Origin: Colwellia psychrerythraea
GTDB lineage: Bacteria > Pseudomonadota > Gammaproteobacteria > Enterobacterales > Alteromonadaceae
DNA: 64,000 bases
Direction of reading: 5' to 3'
Assembly: GCF_000764225.1 (NCBI RefSeq)
Contig: NZ_JQED01000007.1
Span: forward strand, 62,001 to 126,000
Below the pieces are notes generated by a model. The model saw only the letters and a program-made list of their open reading frames with translations, did no database searches and was not told the DNA's origin. The translations under genes were made by a program, and so were the position numbers. This document shows, piece by piece, positions 1-9,826 of this stretch. The first letter of the stretch is position 1. Every line of letters begins with the position of its first letter.

Positions 1-170
1 AATTTGCGATATACGCTGTTGAAAGCATTGACCAAGCGCTGGAGTTATTGATGAATGTTGATGCCGGTGTTATTAGCAAAACAGGTCGCTATCCACGTAA
101 ATCTATTCATGGTTTAGCACTAGATAAACTAGAGAACTTTTCCGACATACTGAACGGGCCTGAAGAATAA
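1..170 (+). CDS. Lon-like ATP-dependent protease, C-terminal end only
   Basis: The window opens inside a reading frame (first full codon at base 3) that encodes 55 residues and stops at 168-170. The stretch AVESIDQALELL, followed by a Gly-Arg-Tyr-Pro segment, resembles the C-terminal end of the Lon-related AAA proteases of the YcbZ/LonB type, where the end of the proteolytic domain carries this helix. The catalytic Ser-Lys dyad and the ATPase would lie before base 1, so function cannot be confirmed here. The family degrades or remodels proteins in the cytoplasm. The call rests only on the short C-terminal similarity. Confidence 0.5.
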   Translation, partial: FAIYAVESIDQALELLMNVDAGVISKTGRYPRKSIHGLALDKLENFSDILNGPEE

Positions 171-282
171 TACCAACCAAGGTTAGGTAGTTGATATGTA
201 GACAGTGTTGGTCGAAAATTGTACTTATTTAGTGCTTTTGTTATAGTCATAAAACAAAACAATTAACAAGCATGGTATTCAA

Positions 283-885
283 GTGGAATTTTCGACCGAA
301 GAATTAGAATTTTTCAACAATATTTTTGCTGAAAAATCAACCGATGCCGTCAATACCGATTCCCCCCACAAGTTTGCGGTGCAAAAAGGTGTGCCGCAGA
401 ATTTAAAACAAGTGTTAGTGGGGAGTAAATTAACGTTATTAGCTGAAATTAGTCATTACCAATTATGGTTTCCTGTATCATTATCTATTAATAAAGAAGG
501 TGATTTTTCACCTAAATTAGGTACCCCTGAAATAATTGATGTCAGAGGTAATGAACGTAGTTGGCGGATGAAAACACCAAAAAATGTCGCTATTATTGAC
601 ATTTTTCATGGTCAAAAAATTGAAGTTTTATCACTGTCTGCTACAGGATTAACGTTAAAAGTACCTAATTCAGATGATAATTATCTTGATTTGAAGCAGT
701 ATTCATTTGAAATGAGTTTAGCTGGGGAAGAGCCTCTTAAATTGGAGCTCGACTTAGTTAGACACGATAAAAATATTGTTGCTGCTAAATTTAAAGATCT
801 ACAAGAAGGGAAAGAGGCATTGAGGAAATTCCTTTTCCACTCCCATCAAGCAAAATATTCCAAACTTTATAAAGACGTTATTTAA
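283..885 (+). CDS. PilZ-like domain protein
   Basis: A 200-residue soluble protein with no signal peptide or membrane segment. The start is GTG at 283; an ATG at 272 is out of frame, and the frame is closed by a stop at 250. Residues ~105-185 look like a PilZ beta-barrel: the segment VLSLSATGLTLKV matches the (D/N)xSxxG half of the PilZ motif, with Ser replacing the Asp/Asn. The RxxxR cyclic-di-GMP binding half is not evident. It may therefore be a non-binding (type II) PilZ protein or only a structural relative. The gene stands alone, after the Lon-like gene and before the deaD leader. The codon use resembles the neighbours. Confidence 0.55.
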   Translation: MEFSTEELEFFNNIFAEKSTDAVNTDSPHKFAVQKGVPQNLKQVLVGSKLTLLAEISHYQLWFPVSLSINKEGDFSPKLGTPEIIDVRGNERSWRMKTPKNVAIIDIFHGQKIEVLSLSATGLTLKVPNSDDNYLDLKQYSFEMSLAGEEPLKLELDLVRHDKNIVAAKFKDLQEGKEALRKFLFHSHQAKYSKLYKDVI

Positions 886-894
886 TTAAAGTTC

Positions 895-922
895 TTGTCA
901 ACTCATGATATCTCTGTATAAT
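895..922 (+). promoter_or_regulatory. Predicted sigma-70 promoter of deaD
   Basis: TTGTCA at 895-900 (one mismatch to the -35 consensus) and a perfect TATAAT at 917-922 are separated by 16 bp. Transcription would start near 929, giving a leader of about 378 nt before the deaD start codon. Confidence 0.75.
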
Positions 923-928
923 GCGCGC

Positions 929-1306
929 CTCGATAACAGGTTGAATGAATTTCAGCCAACGTTAGTCCAATAAGCGACTTACTTATACTAGCTAGCGATA
1001 GTTTAATGGATGTATAAGTATATTGAGATGAGTGGGGTTTTACCGCCCAATAGACTTCCCAGCTAATTCGCCCCTAGAATTAGCAAGAAATATAGCGTCA
1101 ATAGAACGTTATGCGCCTTAAGTCTTCCTGGTGGTTTCCTCGTATATATTTTACGCAGGTTAAGACTTAGCAAATTAAATCAAATGCTAATAAGTGCAGC
1201 TAATTAACACCCGTTAATTTGGCAGTAGCTTTGTGATTGATTTTTAAAATTACGCCCAAGTAATTATGCTCAAGAAATGCCTGCCTTGCGAAGATGAAAA
1301 TTATTT
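929..1306 (+). promoter_or_regulatory. Long structured 5' leader of deaD
   Basis: This gene-free stretch contains three perfect inverted repeats in order: 980-988 with 1012-1020 (9 bp, TACTTATAC/GTATAAGTA), 1062-1069 with 1077-1084 (8 bp, GCTAATTC/GAATTAGC, 7-nt loop), and 1119-1126 with 1162-1169 (8 bp, TAAGTCTT/AAGACTTA). Long 5' UTRs are an established feature of cold-shock mRNAs such as csdA and cspA in Escherichia coli, where they control stability and translation with temperature. That this leader acts the same way is inference. No convincing open reading frame is seen in it. Confidence 0.6.
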
Positions 1307-3103
1307 ATGACTGATAAAAAAACTGAAACTGTGACTGAACCTGTAGCTTTTGCCTCTTTAGGCTTACCTGAAAATTTATTATCTGCTGTTCTTTCTATTG
1401 GTTTCACCTCTGCTACCGATATTCAAGCACGTACTATACCGCCATTACTTGTAGGTAAAGATGTTTTAGGTGAAGCACAAACAGGTACAGGTAAAACTGC
1501 CGCGTTTGGTTTACCTGCATTAGCAAAAATTGACACATCAATTAGAAAACCACAATTAATGGTATTAGCACCTACACGTGAATTAGCAATGCAAGTTGCT
1601 GAAGCTATTGAGTCTTTCGGTAAAGATATGAAAGGTTTACGTGTTGCTACCTTGTACGGTGGACAATCATATGGACCACAATTTCAACAACTAGAGCGTG
1701 GAGCGCAGGTTGTTGTTGGTACACCTGGTCGTTTAATGGATCATTTACGTCGTAAAAGCCTTAAGTTAGATACCCTACGTGTATGTGTTCTTGATGAAGC
1801 TGATGAAATGTTAAACATGGGCTTTTTAGAAGACATCCAATGGATTTTGGATCACTTACCTAAAACAACTCAAATGTGTTTGTTCTCTGCAACAATGCCA
1901 CCAGCAATTCGTAAAATAGCTAACCGCTTCTTAAAAGATCCTGAACACATTAAAGTGGCTGCGATTAAAAAAGCCAAAGCTAACATTACTCAATATGCAT
2001 GGAAAGTTAGCGGCATCACTAAAATGACTGCATTAGAGCGAATAGCAGAAGTTGTTGACTATGATGCAATGATTATCTTTGTTCGTACTCGTAACGATAC
2101 TGTTGATGTAGCGGAAAAATTAGAACGTGCAGGTTATCCAGCACTTGCATTAAATGGTGATATGAACCAAGCACAACGTGAACGTTGTATTGATCAAATG
2201 AAATCAGGCAAATCATCTATTTTAGTTGCTACTGACGTTGTTGCTCGTGGCCTAGATATTCCTCGTATTTCATTAGTTGTTAACTATGACTTGCCTGGTG
2301 ATAACGAAGCGTATGTTCACCGTATAGGTCGTACTGGTCGTGCTGGTCGTGAAGGCATGTCAATCTCATTTGTCCGTCCACGTGAAATGTACTCAATTCG
2401 TCATTACGAGCGTTTAACATCAGGTACTGTTCTTGATTACCAATTACCAAACATTCAAGAAATTGGTAAAATACGTATTGAACGTACACGTGTTGAAGTA
2501 GCTAAAATTGTTGCAGATAAAGATATCTCAGCTATGCGTGAAATTGTTGAAGGCATGGCTGCAGAGTCAGAAGTTTCAATGATTGATCTTGCTGCAGCAT
2601 TACTTTTCCAAAAGCAAGTGAAGCAACCACTTCAACCAAAAGAAGATCCTAAACCTCGACGTGATGCTCGCGAACGCAACGATCGTAATAGCCGCGGTAA
2701 TGACCGTAACAGCCGTGGTAACGATCGTAATAGTCGCGGTAATGATCGCAATGACCGTAGCAATCGTGAAGAAAGACCACGTAAAGCTAAAGTGAATCGT
2801 AGTGATGTTGATTGGCAGACTTACCGTTTAGAAGTTGGTAAAGAGCATGGCGCTCGTCCTGGAGATATTGTTGGCGCGATAGCTAATGAAATTTCGCTTG
2901 ATAGTAGCTACATTGGTGCGATTAATTTACATGATAAACATAGTTTCGTTCAGTTACCAAAAGGTATTCCAACAGACTTGTTTAATCAGTTGAAAGGAGT
3001 GCGTGTTCGTCGTCAACCTCTTTCAATAACGACTTCTGATGAAGCTGTTGTAAGCCAACAACGTCCAAGTCGCCGTACTGAAAAAGCAGCACGTCATACA
3101 TAA
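1307..3103 (+). CDS. deaD: Cold-shock type DEAD-box ATP-dependent RNA helicase
   Basis: This 598-residue protein carries the full set of helicase motifs: AQTGTGKT (57-64), PTRELA (~90), TPGR (~139), DEAD (163-166), SAT (194-196), ARGLD and HRIGRTGR (~340-350). The C-terminal extension has a basic Arg/Asn/Asp-rich linker (~440-490) and then a DbpA/CsdA-like RNA-binding domain (~495-585). Family role: unwinding RNA during ribosome assembly and mRNA turnover, especially in the cold. The length matches CsdA (~600-630 residues). The gene is monocistronic, between its own long leader and a strong terminator. The linker contains a heptapeptide tandem repeat (annotated separately). Confidence 0.95.
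   Translation: MTDKKTETVTEPVAFASLGLPENLLSAVLSIGFTSATDIQARTIPPLLVGKDVLGEAQTGTGKTAAFGLPALAKIDTSIRKPQLMVLAPTRELAMQVAEAIESFGKDMKGLRVATLYGGQSYGPQFQQLERGAQVVVGTPGRLMDHLRRKSLKLDTLRVCVLDEADEMLNMGFLEDIQWILDHLPKTTQMCLFSATMPPAIRKIANRFLKDPEHIKVAAIKKAKANITQYAWKVSGITKMTALERIAEVVDYDAMIIFVRTRNDTVDVAEKLERAGYPALALNGDMNQAQRERCIDQMKSGKSSILVATDVVARGLDIPRISLVVNYDLPGDNEAYVHRIGRTGRAGREGMSISFVRPREMYSIRHYERLTSGTVLDYQLPNIQEIGKIRIERTRVEVAKIVADKDISAMREIVEGMAAESEVSMIDLAAALLFQKQVKQPLQPKEDPKPRRDARERNDRNSRGNDRNSRGNDRNSRGNDRNDRSNREERPRKAKVNRSDVDWQTYRLEVGKEHGARPGDIVGAIANEISLDSSYIGAINLHDKHSFVQLPKGIPTDLFNQLKGVRVRRQPLSITTSDEAVVSQQRPSRRTEKAARHT
2678..2761 (+). repeat. 21-bp tandem repeat in deaD linker
   Basis: Three consecutive 21-bp units (2678-2740) encode NDRNSRG, and a fourth, diverged unit follows (2741-2761, NDRNDRS). 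The units differ at several third codon positions (for example AGC/AGT, CGC/CGT, GAT/GAC), so the peptide is conserved while the DNA has drifted. Confidence 0.85.
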
Positions 3104-3127
3104 TTGATAGGCTAGCTGTACCACCTT

Positions 3128-3159
3128 TTGCATAATGGAGTGAACTCTTCATTATGCAA
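3128..3159 (+). other. Inverted repeat downstream of deaD
   Basis: A perfect 10-bp stem, TTGCATAATG (3128-3137) with CATTATGCAA (3150-3159), lies just before the terminator. It could be a 3'-end stabilising hairpin; its role is unknown. Confidence 0.5.
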
Positions 3160-3170
3160 GTTGGTAAAAC

Positions 3171-3200
3171 AAAAGAGGCACCTCATGGTGCCTCTTTTGC
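3171..3200 (+). terminator. Rho-independent terminator of deaD
   Basis: A 12-bp perfect stem (AAAAGAGGCACC / GGTGCCTCTTTT) with a 4-nt loop, followed by a T-rich run. Confidence 0.9.
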
Positions 3201-3337
3201 TTTTTTATTATAAGAAAAGCACTTTTACCATTATTTATGCTAAAAAGTGTAAGTTTTTATCTCAGTCACCTTGTTTGGGTATTACTTTATCTATTACTAT
3301 ATAGCCCCAAAGTACAATATAAATTATTCTAATAGTA

Positions 3338-3772
3338 ATGTCTGAAGTAACATCCCTATCAAACGTTGAATCAGCCCACCATTTAGCTATTCGTGTCTAT
3401 TATGAAGACACTGATGCTGGTGGTATTGTCTATTATGCGAACTACTTAAAGTTTTTTGAACGCGCTAGAACAGAGTGGTTGAGAGAAATAGGTATAAACC
3501 AAGAAGTATTTTTGAAACAAAAGTTAGGTTTTGTGGTCAGAAAAGTTGAAATGGACAATATTGCCTCGGCAAAACTCGATGATTTACTTAAGGTGAGTTC
3601 ATCCATAATAACCTTGAAACGGGCAAGTTTAGTGTTTCAACAACAAATAACCAATCAAGAAAAACAAGTATTGTGTACTGCTCAAATACGCATAGCTTGT
3701 GTTGATTTTAGTCAAAATAAGCCTTGTGCTATTCCCGAATTAATACTAGGAGCGTTTAAACGTGTCAGCTGA
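3338..3772 (+). CDS. ybgC: Tol-Pal associated acyl-CoA thioesterase
   Basis: A 144-residue hot-dog fold thioesterase. The signature [20 protein letters not shown] (residues ~24-43) holds the catalytic Asp and the segment typical of 4-hydroxybenzoyl-CoA thioesterase/YbgC proteins. In the family, YbgC hydrolyses acyl-CoA or acyl-ACP in the cytoplasm and is linked to phospholipid metabolism. It is the first gene of the tol-pal operon and overlaps tolQ by 11 bp, which suggests translational coupling. About 235 bp separates it from deaD, including the deaD terminator, so its own promoter should lie at ~3200-3330. Confidence 0.92.
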   Translation: MSEVTSLSNVESAHHLAIRVYYEDTDAGGIVYYANYLKFFERARTEWLREIGINQEVFLKQKLGFVVRKVEMDNIASAKLDDLLKVSSSIITLKRASLVFQQQITNQEKQVLCTAQIRIACVDFSQNKPCAIPELILGAFKRVS

Positions 3773-4448
3773 AATATCTATATTCCACTTGTTTTTAGAA
3801 GCAAGTATATTGGTACAATTTGTAATGCTTGTGTTACTAACTTTTTCTATTGTCTGTTGGGCAATGATCTTTCAGCGTAAAAAAATATTGCGTACTGCAG
3901 CAGAAGAATTAAAAGCATTTGAAGATAAGTTTTGGAGTGGTGCAGATTTAAGTAAGTTATATAGTGAAACCTGTGCAAAACCACAAATACAAGGAATTGA
4001 AAGTTTATTTATTGCGGGATTTAAAGAGTTTGCTCGTTTGAGAAAAAGTCATATTGATAATTCTCAAAGTATTGTTGATGGTACACATAGAGCGATGCGT
4101 GTTGCCTTATCACGTGAAGTTGATAGCCTAGAAACACATTTACCTTTCATGGCAACCGTAGGTTCAATTAGTCCTTATATTGGCTTATTCGGCACTGTAT
4201 GGGGCATCATGAATTCTTTTATTGCACTCGGTGCGGTAAAACAAGCCACACTTGCGATGGTTGCACCTGGTATTGCTGAAGCATTAATTGCAACAGCAAT
4301 GGGGTTGTTTGCTGCTATCCCTGCGGTTATGGCGTTTAACCGCTTCAGCCATAAAGTAGAGAAACTTGAAAATAGCTACGGTAACTTTATGGATGAATTT
4401 TCAAGTATTTTACAACGTCAATCAGCCGCTGAGCAATCTGCTAAATAG
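3762..4448 (+). CDS. tolQ: Tol-Pal system inner-membrane proton channel subunit TolQ
   Basis: A 228-residue MotA/TolQ/ExbB family protein. One membrane segment lies near the N terminus (~15-38), then a cytoplasmic loop, then two membrane segments (~130-160 and ~170-200) with the conserved [10 protein letters not shown] and Ala/Gly-rich helices. The start is GTG inside the end of ybgC. With TolR it uses the proton gradient to energise TolA, which supports outer-membrane constriction at division. It is followed by tolR after 9 bp. Confidence 0.95.
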   Translation: MSAEISIFHLFLEASILVQFVMLVLLTFSIVCWAMIFQRKKILRTAAEELKAFEDKFWSGADLSKLYSETCAKPQIQGIESLFIAGFKEFARLRKSHIDNSQSIVDGTHRAMRVALSREVDSLETHLPFMATVGSISPYIGLFGTVWGIMNSFIALGAVKQATLAMVAPGIAEALIATAMGLFAAIPAVMAFNRFSHKVEKLENSYGNFMDEFSSILQRQSAAEQSAK

Positions 4449-4457
4449 GGTCTTACT

Positions 4458-4883
4458 ATGTACCAAAGAGTTAGACGCCGCAAAGTGGCTGAGATAAATG
4501 TGGTGCCATATATTGATGTAATGTTGGTATTATTAATTATTTTTATGGTTACTGCGCCTTTAATAACACAAGGGGTAAAAGTCGACTTGCCACAGGCTGA
4601 AGCTGAGCCTCTTGATGAAGATAGTAAAACTCCGCTAGTCGCTAGTGTTGATGCTCAAGGGCGTTATTACTTAACTGTAGGTGCTAATGACAAAGAGCCA
4701 ATGTCTGCTGAAGAAGTGGCTGTCTTAGTTAAAGCACACCTAGCCGTTGAACCTGGCACTCCCGTGGTTGTAAACGGTGACGGCGCTGTATCATATGATG
4801 CCGTGATACAACTGATGGTTATGCTGCAAAGTGTTGCGGGTGTGCCTTCTGTTGGTTTAATGACAGATTCGGTGGGAGAATAG
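4458..4883 (+). CDS. tolR: Tol-Pal system protein TolR
   Basis: A 141-residue ExbD/TolR family protein. It has a short basic cytoplasmic N terminus, then one membrane helix (INVVPYIDVMLVLLIIF) containing the conserved Asp that takes part in proton flow, then a periplasmic domain. Length and order (tolQ-tolR-tolA) are standard. tolA starts 2 bp after its stop codon. Confidence 0.95.
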   Translation: MYQRVRRRKVAEINVVPYIDVMLVLLIIFMVTAPLITQGVKVDLPQAEAEPLDEDSKTPLVASVDAQGRYYLTVGANDKEPMSAEEVAVLVKAHLAVEPGTPVVVNGDGAVSYDAVIQLMVMLQSVAGVPSVGLMTDSVGE

Positions 4884-4884
4884 C

Positions 4885-5829
4885 GTGGCCCAGCAGTCAA
4901 CTTCTCGTTTCAACATGAATTCACCTTATTTCAAATCAGTGTGTTTGAGTCTCGCGTTGCATGTTATCTTACTTGTCGGTTTATTGTCTGGAGACTTTTC
5001 TTCAGAGCCTAAACCTCTACCGACACCATCAAGCCAGTCAGTTGAGCCGATCAAGGCAGTGGTTGTTGATCAGGCAAAGTTTGAACAAGCAGTAAATAAG
5101 ATTAAAAAACAAAAAATTAATGAGCGTGATGCTGAGAAAAAGCGACTGAAGGCCGTTGAAAAACGTGCGTCAGATGCTAAAAAGCGTCGTGAACAAGAAC
5201 AAGCGCGCATTAAAAAACTAGAGAAACAACGCAAGCAAAAAGAACAAGAAAAAATTAAGGCAGATAAAGCCGCTAAATCAGCGAAGGCTAAAGCCGCTAA
5301 AGCAGAGAAAGTACGTAAGCAAAAAGAGCAAGAGAAACAAGTTGCTGAAAAAGCTGCAGCTGCTGCCAGAAGCAAACGCTTAAAAGAAGAAGCGGATGCT
5401 AAAAAAGCAGAGGAATTACGTCTTAAGAAAATAGCCGAACGAAAACGTCAAGAAATAGCAGCAAAAGAAAAAGCTATTCAAGATGCTATGTTAGCTGAGC
5501 AAATGGCTAATGAAATGGCAACCCGTAATAAAGCAAGACACCAACAAGTGATGACTGAAGTACAACGTTATTCAGCATTGATTACACAACGTATCAATCA
5601 GTATATGATTACAGACCGCAGTACTATGGCTGATAAATCATGTCGATTAACTATTACCCTTGCACCTTCGGGGTTTGTAATTGAAGTTAGAATAGGGCGA
5701 GGCGATAAAGTCGTTTGTGATGCTGCGAATATAGCTATTGGTAAAGCGGGTATGTTACCCGTATCTAAAGACCCGGAAGTATTTAAAGAAATGCGGGAGA
5801 TTGCTGTTACTGTAGAGCCCAAGTTTTGA
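4885..5829 (+). CDS. tolA: Cell-envelope integrity protein TolA
   Basis: A 314-residue protein with a GTG start directly after the tolR stop. One inner-membrane anchor lies at ~17-37, a long Lys/Ala/Glu-rich helical domain at ~65-205 spans the periplasm, and a C-terminal globular domain III (~215-314) follows. Domain III keeps two cysteines (SCRLTI and VVCDAAN), typical of the disulfide in this domain. TolA transmits the TolQR motor force to TolB/Pal. It is somewhat shorter than the E. coli protein (421 residues) because the helical domain is shorter. Confidence 0.93.
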   Translation: MAQQSTSRFNMNSPYFKSVCLSLALHVILLVGLLSGDFSSEPKPLPTPSSQSVEPIKAVVVDQAKFEQAVNKIKKQKINERDAEKKRLKAVEKRASDAKKRREQEQARIKKLEKQRKQKEQEKIKADKAAKSAKAKAAKAEKVRKQKEQEKQVAEKAAAAARSKRLKEEADAKKAEELRLKKIAERKRQEIAAKEKAIQDAMLAEQMANEMATRNKARHQQVMTEVQRYSALITQRINQYMITDRSTMADKSCRLTITLAPSGFVIEVRIGRGDKVVCDAANIAIGKAGMLPVSKDPEVFKEMREIAVTVEPKF

Positions 5830-5942
5830 CGGATATTATTTATCAGTAAATTTTAATAGATAGTATAAGACTGTATTTAGTTATATGGTTTTATTGCAAC
5901 ATTAAACCAGTTAAATTAATAGCAATTCAGCAAGCTGTTTAA

Positions 5943-7310
<1,368 letters not shown>

Positions 7311-7374
7311 TAATAAGATATACAAAATAACTAATTGAATTTTAACTTATAATTTTAGAACAAAGGATAATAAA

Positions 7375-7929
7375 ATGCGCTTTAATAACATAGTAAAAAG
7401 CCTAGCAATTGCTTTACCTCTTACCATTCTATCTGCTTGTAGCTCAAACTCTGACACTGATGAGCAAAGCCAAGTTGATACTAATGCCCAAGTTACTCAA
7501 AATGCTGAAGATGCTAGAAAAGCTCAAGAAGCTGTACGAGTTACTGCCGCTAAACGTGCTGCAGAAATTGAAGAACAAAAACGTCAAGAGTTAGCAAAAT
7601 TACGCTCAGAACATATCGTTTATTTTGATTTTGATGTTTCAAATGTAAACGAACAGTATTCAGCTATTTTAGATGCGCATGCTAAATTCTTAAACGCTAA
7701 CTCTGATGTAAAAGTATTAATTGAAGGTCATGCTGATGAACGTGGTACGCCTGAATATAATATTGCATTGGGTGAGCGTCGTGCTAAGTCAGTAGTAACC
7801 TATTTAGAGAATATGGGTGTTGCTGCAGGCCAATTGACTGTAGTTAGCTATGGTGAAGAAAAACCAATGGTAAAAGAACGCAGTGAAAATGCTTTTGCTA
7901 AAAACCGTCGTGCGGTTTTAGTTTACTAA
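7375..7929 (+). CDS. pal: Peptidoglycan-associated lipoprotein Pal
   Basis: A 184-residue outer-membrane lipoprotein. The lipobox LSAC places the lipidated Cys at ~22. A charged linker (~25-75) precedes an OmpA-like peptidoglycan-binding domain (~80-184) with EGHADERGTPEYNIALGERR, which includes the Asp and Arg that contact diaminopimelate. It anchors the outer membrane to the cell wall and docks TolB. It is followed 33 bp later by cpoB. Confidence 0.95.
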   Translation: MRFNNIVKSLAIALPLTILSACSSNSDTDEQSQVDTNAQVTQNAEDARKAQEAVRVTAAKRAAEIEEQKRQELAKLRSEHIVYFDFDVSNVNEQYSAILDAHAKFLNANSDVKVLIEGHADERGTPEYNIALGERRAKSVVTYLENMGVAAGQLTVVSYGEEKPMVKERSENAFAKNRRAVLVY

Positions 7930-7962
7930 TACTTGATAAGCCTCACATAAGCAGGTAACTGA

Positions 7963-8754
7963 ATGAAACTAAATAAAGTTTTATTTGGCATGATGTTTAC
8001 AGCTAGCGCCGTTAGTGCGTTAGCTGTAGCTAAAGCGCCAGTCATTGATGTTAACGCCAATTCTATTGATTCATCTGCGTTAACAGAGCAATTAACCACC
8101 TTGTCACGTAAGTTAGACTCTCGTAATAAGGCCCAAGTTAATATTCAACGCCAATTGTACCAATTACAAACTGAAGTAAATGAACTTCGGGGCGTAACTG
8201 AATTACATACTCACAAGTTAAGTCAAGTATTAGAGCGCCAACGAGAGCTTTATAAAGAAATTGATAGACGAGTGAATGAAGTACTCGAATCAACAAATAA
8301 AAGAGCTGCTGTACCTACTGACTCAGCATCAACAGCTAATGCCGCGGTAAATGCTACTAGTTATAGTAATAACTTAACTGAAAACGAAAGTTATGACCGA
8401 GCACTTAATCTTGTTTTAAAAGATAAACGTTATAAACAAGCTATTGTAGAGTTTAGAGCATTTAATAAAGGCTTTCCAAACTCCAGTTATGCGCCTAATG
8501 CCCATTACTGGTTAGGTCAATTACTCTTTAATCAAGGCGAGCTTGATGAAGCTAACCAAGAGTTTGGTATTGTTGTTAATAAACACAAAGACTCTACCAA
8601 GCGTCCTGATGCACTATTGAAACTTGCAATGGTTGCTCAAAAGCAAAACGATGTTCAAAAAGCAATTGCGACTTATCAGCAGTTATTAAAAGAATATCCA
8701 AAATCAACCGCAGCAAAACTTGGCAAGCCACGTTTAGCTAGTTTAACCAAGTAA
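7963..8754 (+). CDS. cpoB: Cell division coordinator CpoB (YbgF)
   Basis: A 263-residue periplasmic protein with a signal peptide (residues ~1-24, ending ALAVAKA), a coiled-coil trimerisation region (~40-105), a Ser/Thr/Ala-rich linker, and three tetratricopeptide repeats (~140-260; first unit YDRALNLVLKDKRYKQAIVEF). In E. coli CpoB ties PBP1B activity to Tol-dependent outer-membrane constriction. It is the last gene of the tol-pal operon; no clear terminator is seen behind it. Confidence 0.93.
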   Translation: MKLNKVLFGMMFTASAVSALAVAKAPVIDVNANSIDSSALTEQLTTLSRKLDSRNKAQVNIQRQLYQLQTEVNELRGVTELHTHKLSQVLERQRELYKEIDRRVNEVLESTNKRAAVPTDSASTANAAVNATSYSNNLTENESYDRALNLVLKDKRYKQAIVEFRAFNKGFPNSSYAPNAHYWLGQLLFNQGELDEANQEFGIVVNKHKDSTKRPDALLKLAMVAQKQNDVQKAIATYQQLLKEYPKSTAAKLGKPRLASLTK

Positions 8755-8864
8755 AATATTCATAGTCTAATAGACGTGATTTGCTTTTTGTTGATGATAA
8801 AACTAGCTCATTGCTGAGAATTTGCTCGAACAGCAAATTATATTTAAAAAAACGAAGTTTATTG

Positions 8865-8892
8865 TTGCACTTAAATAAATTATGAGTATTAT
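8865..8892 (+). promoter_or_regulatory. Predicted promoter of the tRNA-Lys array
   Basis: TTGCAC (8865-8870), a 16-bp spacer and TATTAT (8887-8892) precede the first tRNA gene. A GC-rich stretch (GCCCCGC) follows the -10 box; a GC-rich discriminator is typical of stable-RNA promoters under stringent control. Confidence 0.55.
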
Positions 8893-8900
8893 ATGCCCCG

Positions 8901-8921
8901 CATTGAGGCAGTGACTCAATG
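8901..8921 (+). other. Leader hairpin before first tRNA-Lys
   Basis: A 7-bp perfect stem, CATTGAG/CTCAATG with a 7-nt loop, lies between the predicted transcription start and the mature 5' end at 8927. It probably belongs to the 5' leader removed by RNase P. Confidence 0.45.
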
Positions 8922-8926
8922 TGTGT

Positions 8927-9002
8927 CGGCCGTTAGCTCAGCTGGTAGAGCAGTTGGCTTTTAACCAATTTGTCGAAGGTTCAAATCCTTCACGGCCGAC
9001 CA
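8927..9002 (+). tRNA. tRNA-Lys (TTT), copy 1
   Basis: A 76-nt cloverleaf with encoded CCA. The acceptor CGGCCGT pairs with ACGGCCG; the D arm is GCTC...GAGC; the anticodon loop CTTTTAA gives anticodon UUU; the T arm holds GGTTCAAATCC. The first pair is C1-G72 rather than the usual G1-C72 of bacterial tRNA-Lys. Confidence 0.96.
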
Positions 9003-9109
9003 ATTTCTAACTTAAAGTACTGACTTGTCAAAGTTGTGTTTTAGTTTGAAAAAAAGCCTCCCTATCGTATAAGATTGTGGAGCAAGTAAATTGAATAAAT
9101 ATCTTGAAT

Positions 9110-9185
9110 CGGCCGTTAGCTCAGCTGGTAGAGCAGTTGGCTTTTAACCAATTTGTCGAAGGTTCAAATCCTTCACGGCCGACCA
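9110..9185 (+). tRNA. tRNA-Lys (TTT), copy 2
   Basis: Identical to copy 1 over 76 nt, CCA included. The 107-bp spacer before it is the longest in the array. Confidence 0.96.
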
Positions 9186-9220
9186 ATTTAAGTATTTTAT
9201 CATTTATTAAAATTTAGAAT

Positions 9221-9296
9221 CGGCCGTTAGCTCAGCTGGTAGAGCAGTTGGCTTTTAACCAATTTGTCGAAGGTTCAAATCCTTCACGGCCGACCA
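9221..9296 (+). tRNA. tRNA-Lys (TTT), copy 3
   Basis: Identical 76-nt gene with encoded CCA, 35 bp after copy 2. Spacers are AT-rich with no promoter, so the array is probably one transcript. Confidence 0.96.
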
Positions 9297-9339
9297 ATTC
9301 TAAGTTTGAAGTGTTATCTTGTAAGTGTACATCTTGAAT

Positions 9340-9415
9340 CGGCCGTTAGCTCAGCTGGTAGAGCAGTTGGCTTTTAACCAATTTGTCGAAGGTTCAAATC
9401 CTTCACGGCCGACCA
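9340..9415 (+). tRNA. tRNA-Lys (TTT), copy 4
   Basis: Identical 76-nt gene. The 9 bases just before it (ATCTTGAAT) also precede copy 2, which fits growth of the array by unequal exchange. Confidence 0.96.
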
Positions 9416-9451
9416 ATTCAAGAGTTTTTACCATTTACACACTATTAGGAA

Positions 9452-9527
9452 CGGCCGTTAGCTCAGCTGGTAGAGCAGTTGGCTTTTAACCAATTTGTCG
9501 AAGGTTCAAATCCTTCACGGCCGACCA
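9452..9527 (+). tRNA. tRNA-Lys (TTT), copy 5
   Basis: Identical 76-nt gene with encoded CCA, the last intact copy. Its downstream flank (CACTCCTAATATT) recurs once more after a degenerate tRNA remnant. Confidence 0.96.
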
Positions 9528-9580
9528 CTCCTAATATTCTAACTACCGAAAACCACCTTACCTACTCCCTGAAATAAAAT

Positions 9581-9656
9581 ATCTAAGCATTAAGACAAAG
9601 GTTTTAATCGTTTAAGCTGAATTGATACGAAGGTTCAAACTCTATGCGGTCGACCA
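9581..9656 (+). pseudogene. Decayed tRNA-Lys copy
   Basis: The 3' half still matches the array: CGAAGGTTCAAA and then GCGGTCGACCA (compare CACGGCCGACCA), followed by the same flank ACTCCTAATATT seen after copy 5. The 5' half is unrecognisable apart from a TTTTAA-like stretch, and the acceptor and D arms are gone. A second, weaker echo (GGCCTTTTAAC, 9728-9738) lies further on. These look like older copies of the tandem array losing sequence. Confidence 0.7.
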
Positions 9657-9783
9657 CTCCTAATATTATGAATATCTATAAAACTCACCAATATCTCTTT
9701 AAAATAAACTCTACTCATTAAAGCTAAGGCCTTTTAACGTTTGCCTAAACTATTCTCTACTACACATTAGTAGCAATTTCCCT

Positions 9784-9789
9784 TATAAT
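9784..9789 (+). promoter_or_regulatory. Possible -10 box of nadA
   Basis: A perfect TATAAT lies 38 bp before the nadA ATG. No good -35 hexamer is found at the right distance, so this is a weak call. Confidence 0.35.
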
Positions 9790-9826
9790 TGCCGCGTTTT
9801 TACGTGTCCTGAATTAGAGAGAATCC

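Noticed and set aside
5070..5375. Minus-strand 101-codon frame inside tolA
   Set aside because: It is the antisense of the Lys/Ala/Glu-rich repeat domain, which has few antisense stops; tolA is certain.
8927..9660. CRISPR-like array suggested by regularly repeated 76-bp units
   Set aside because: The units fold as complete tRNA-Lys genes with CCA ends, and spacers differ in length.
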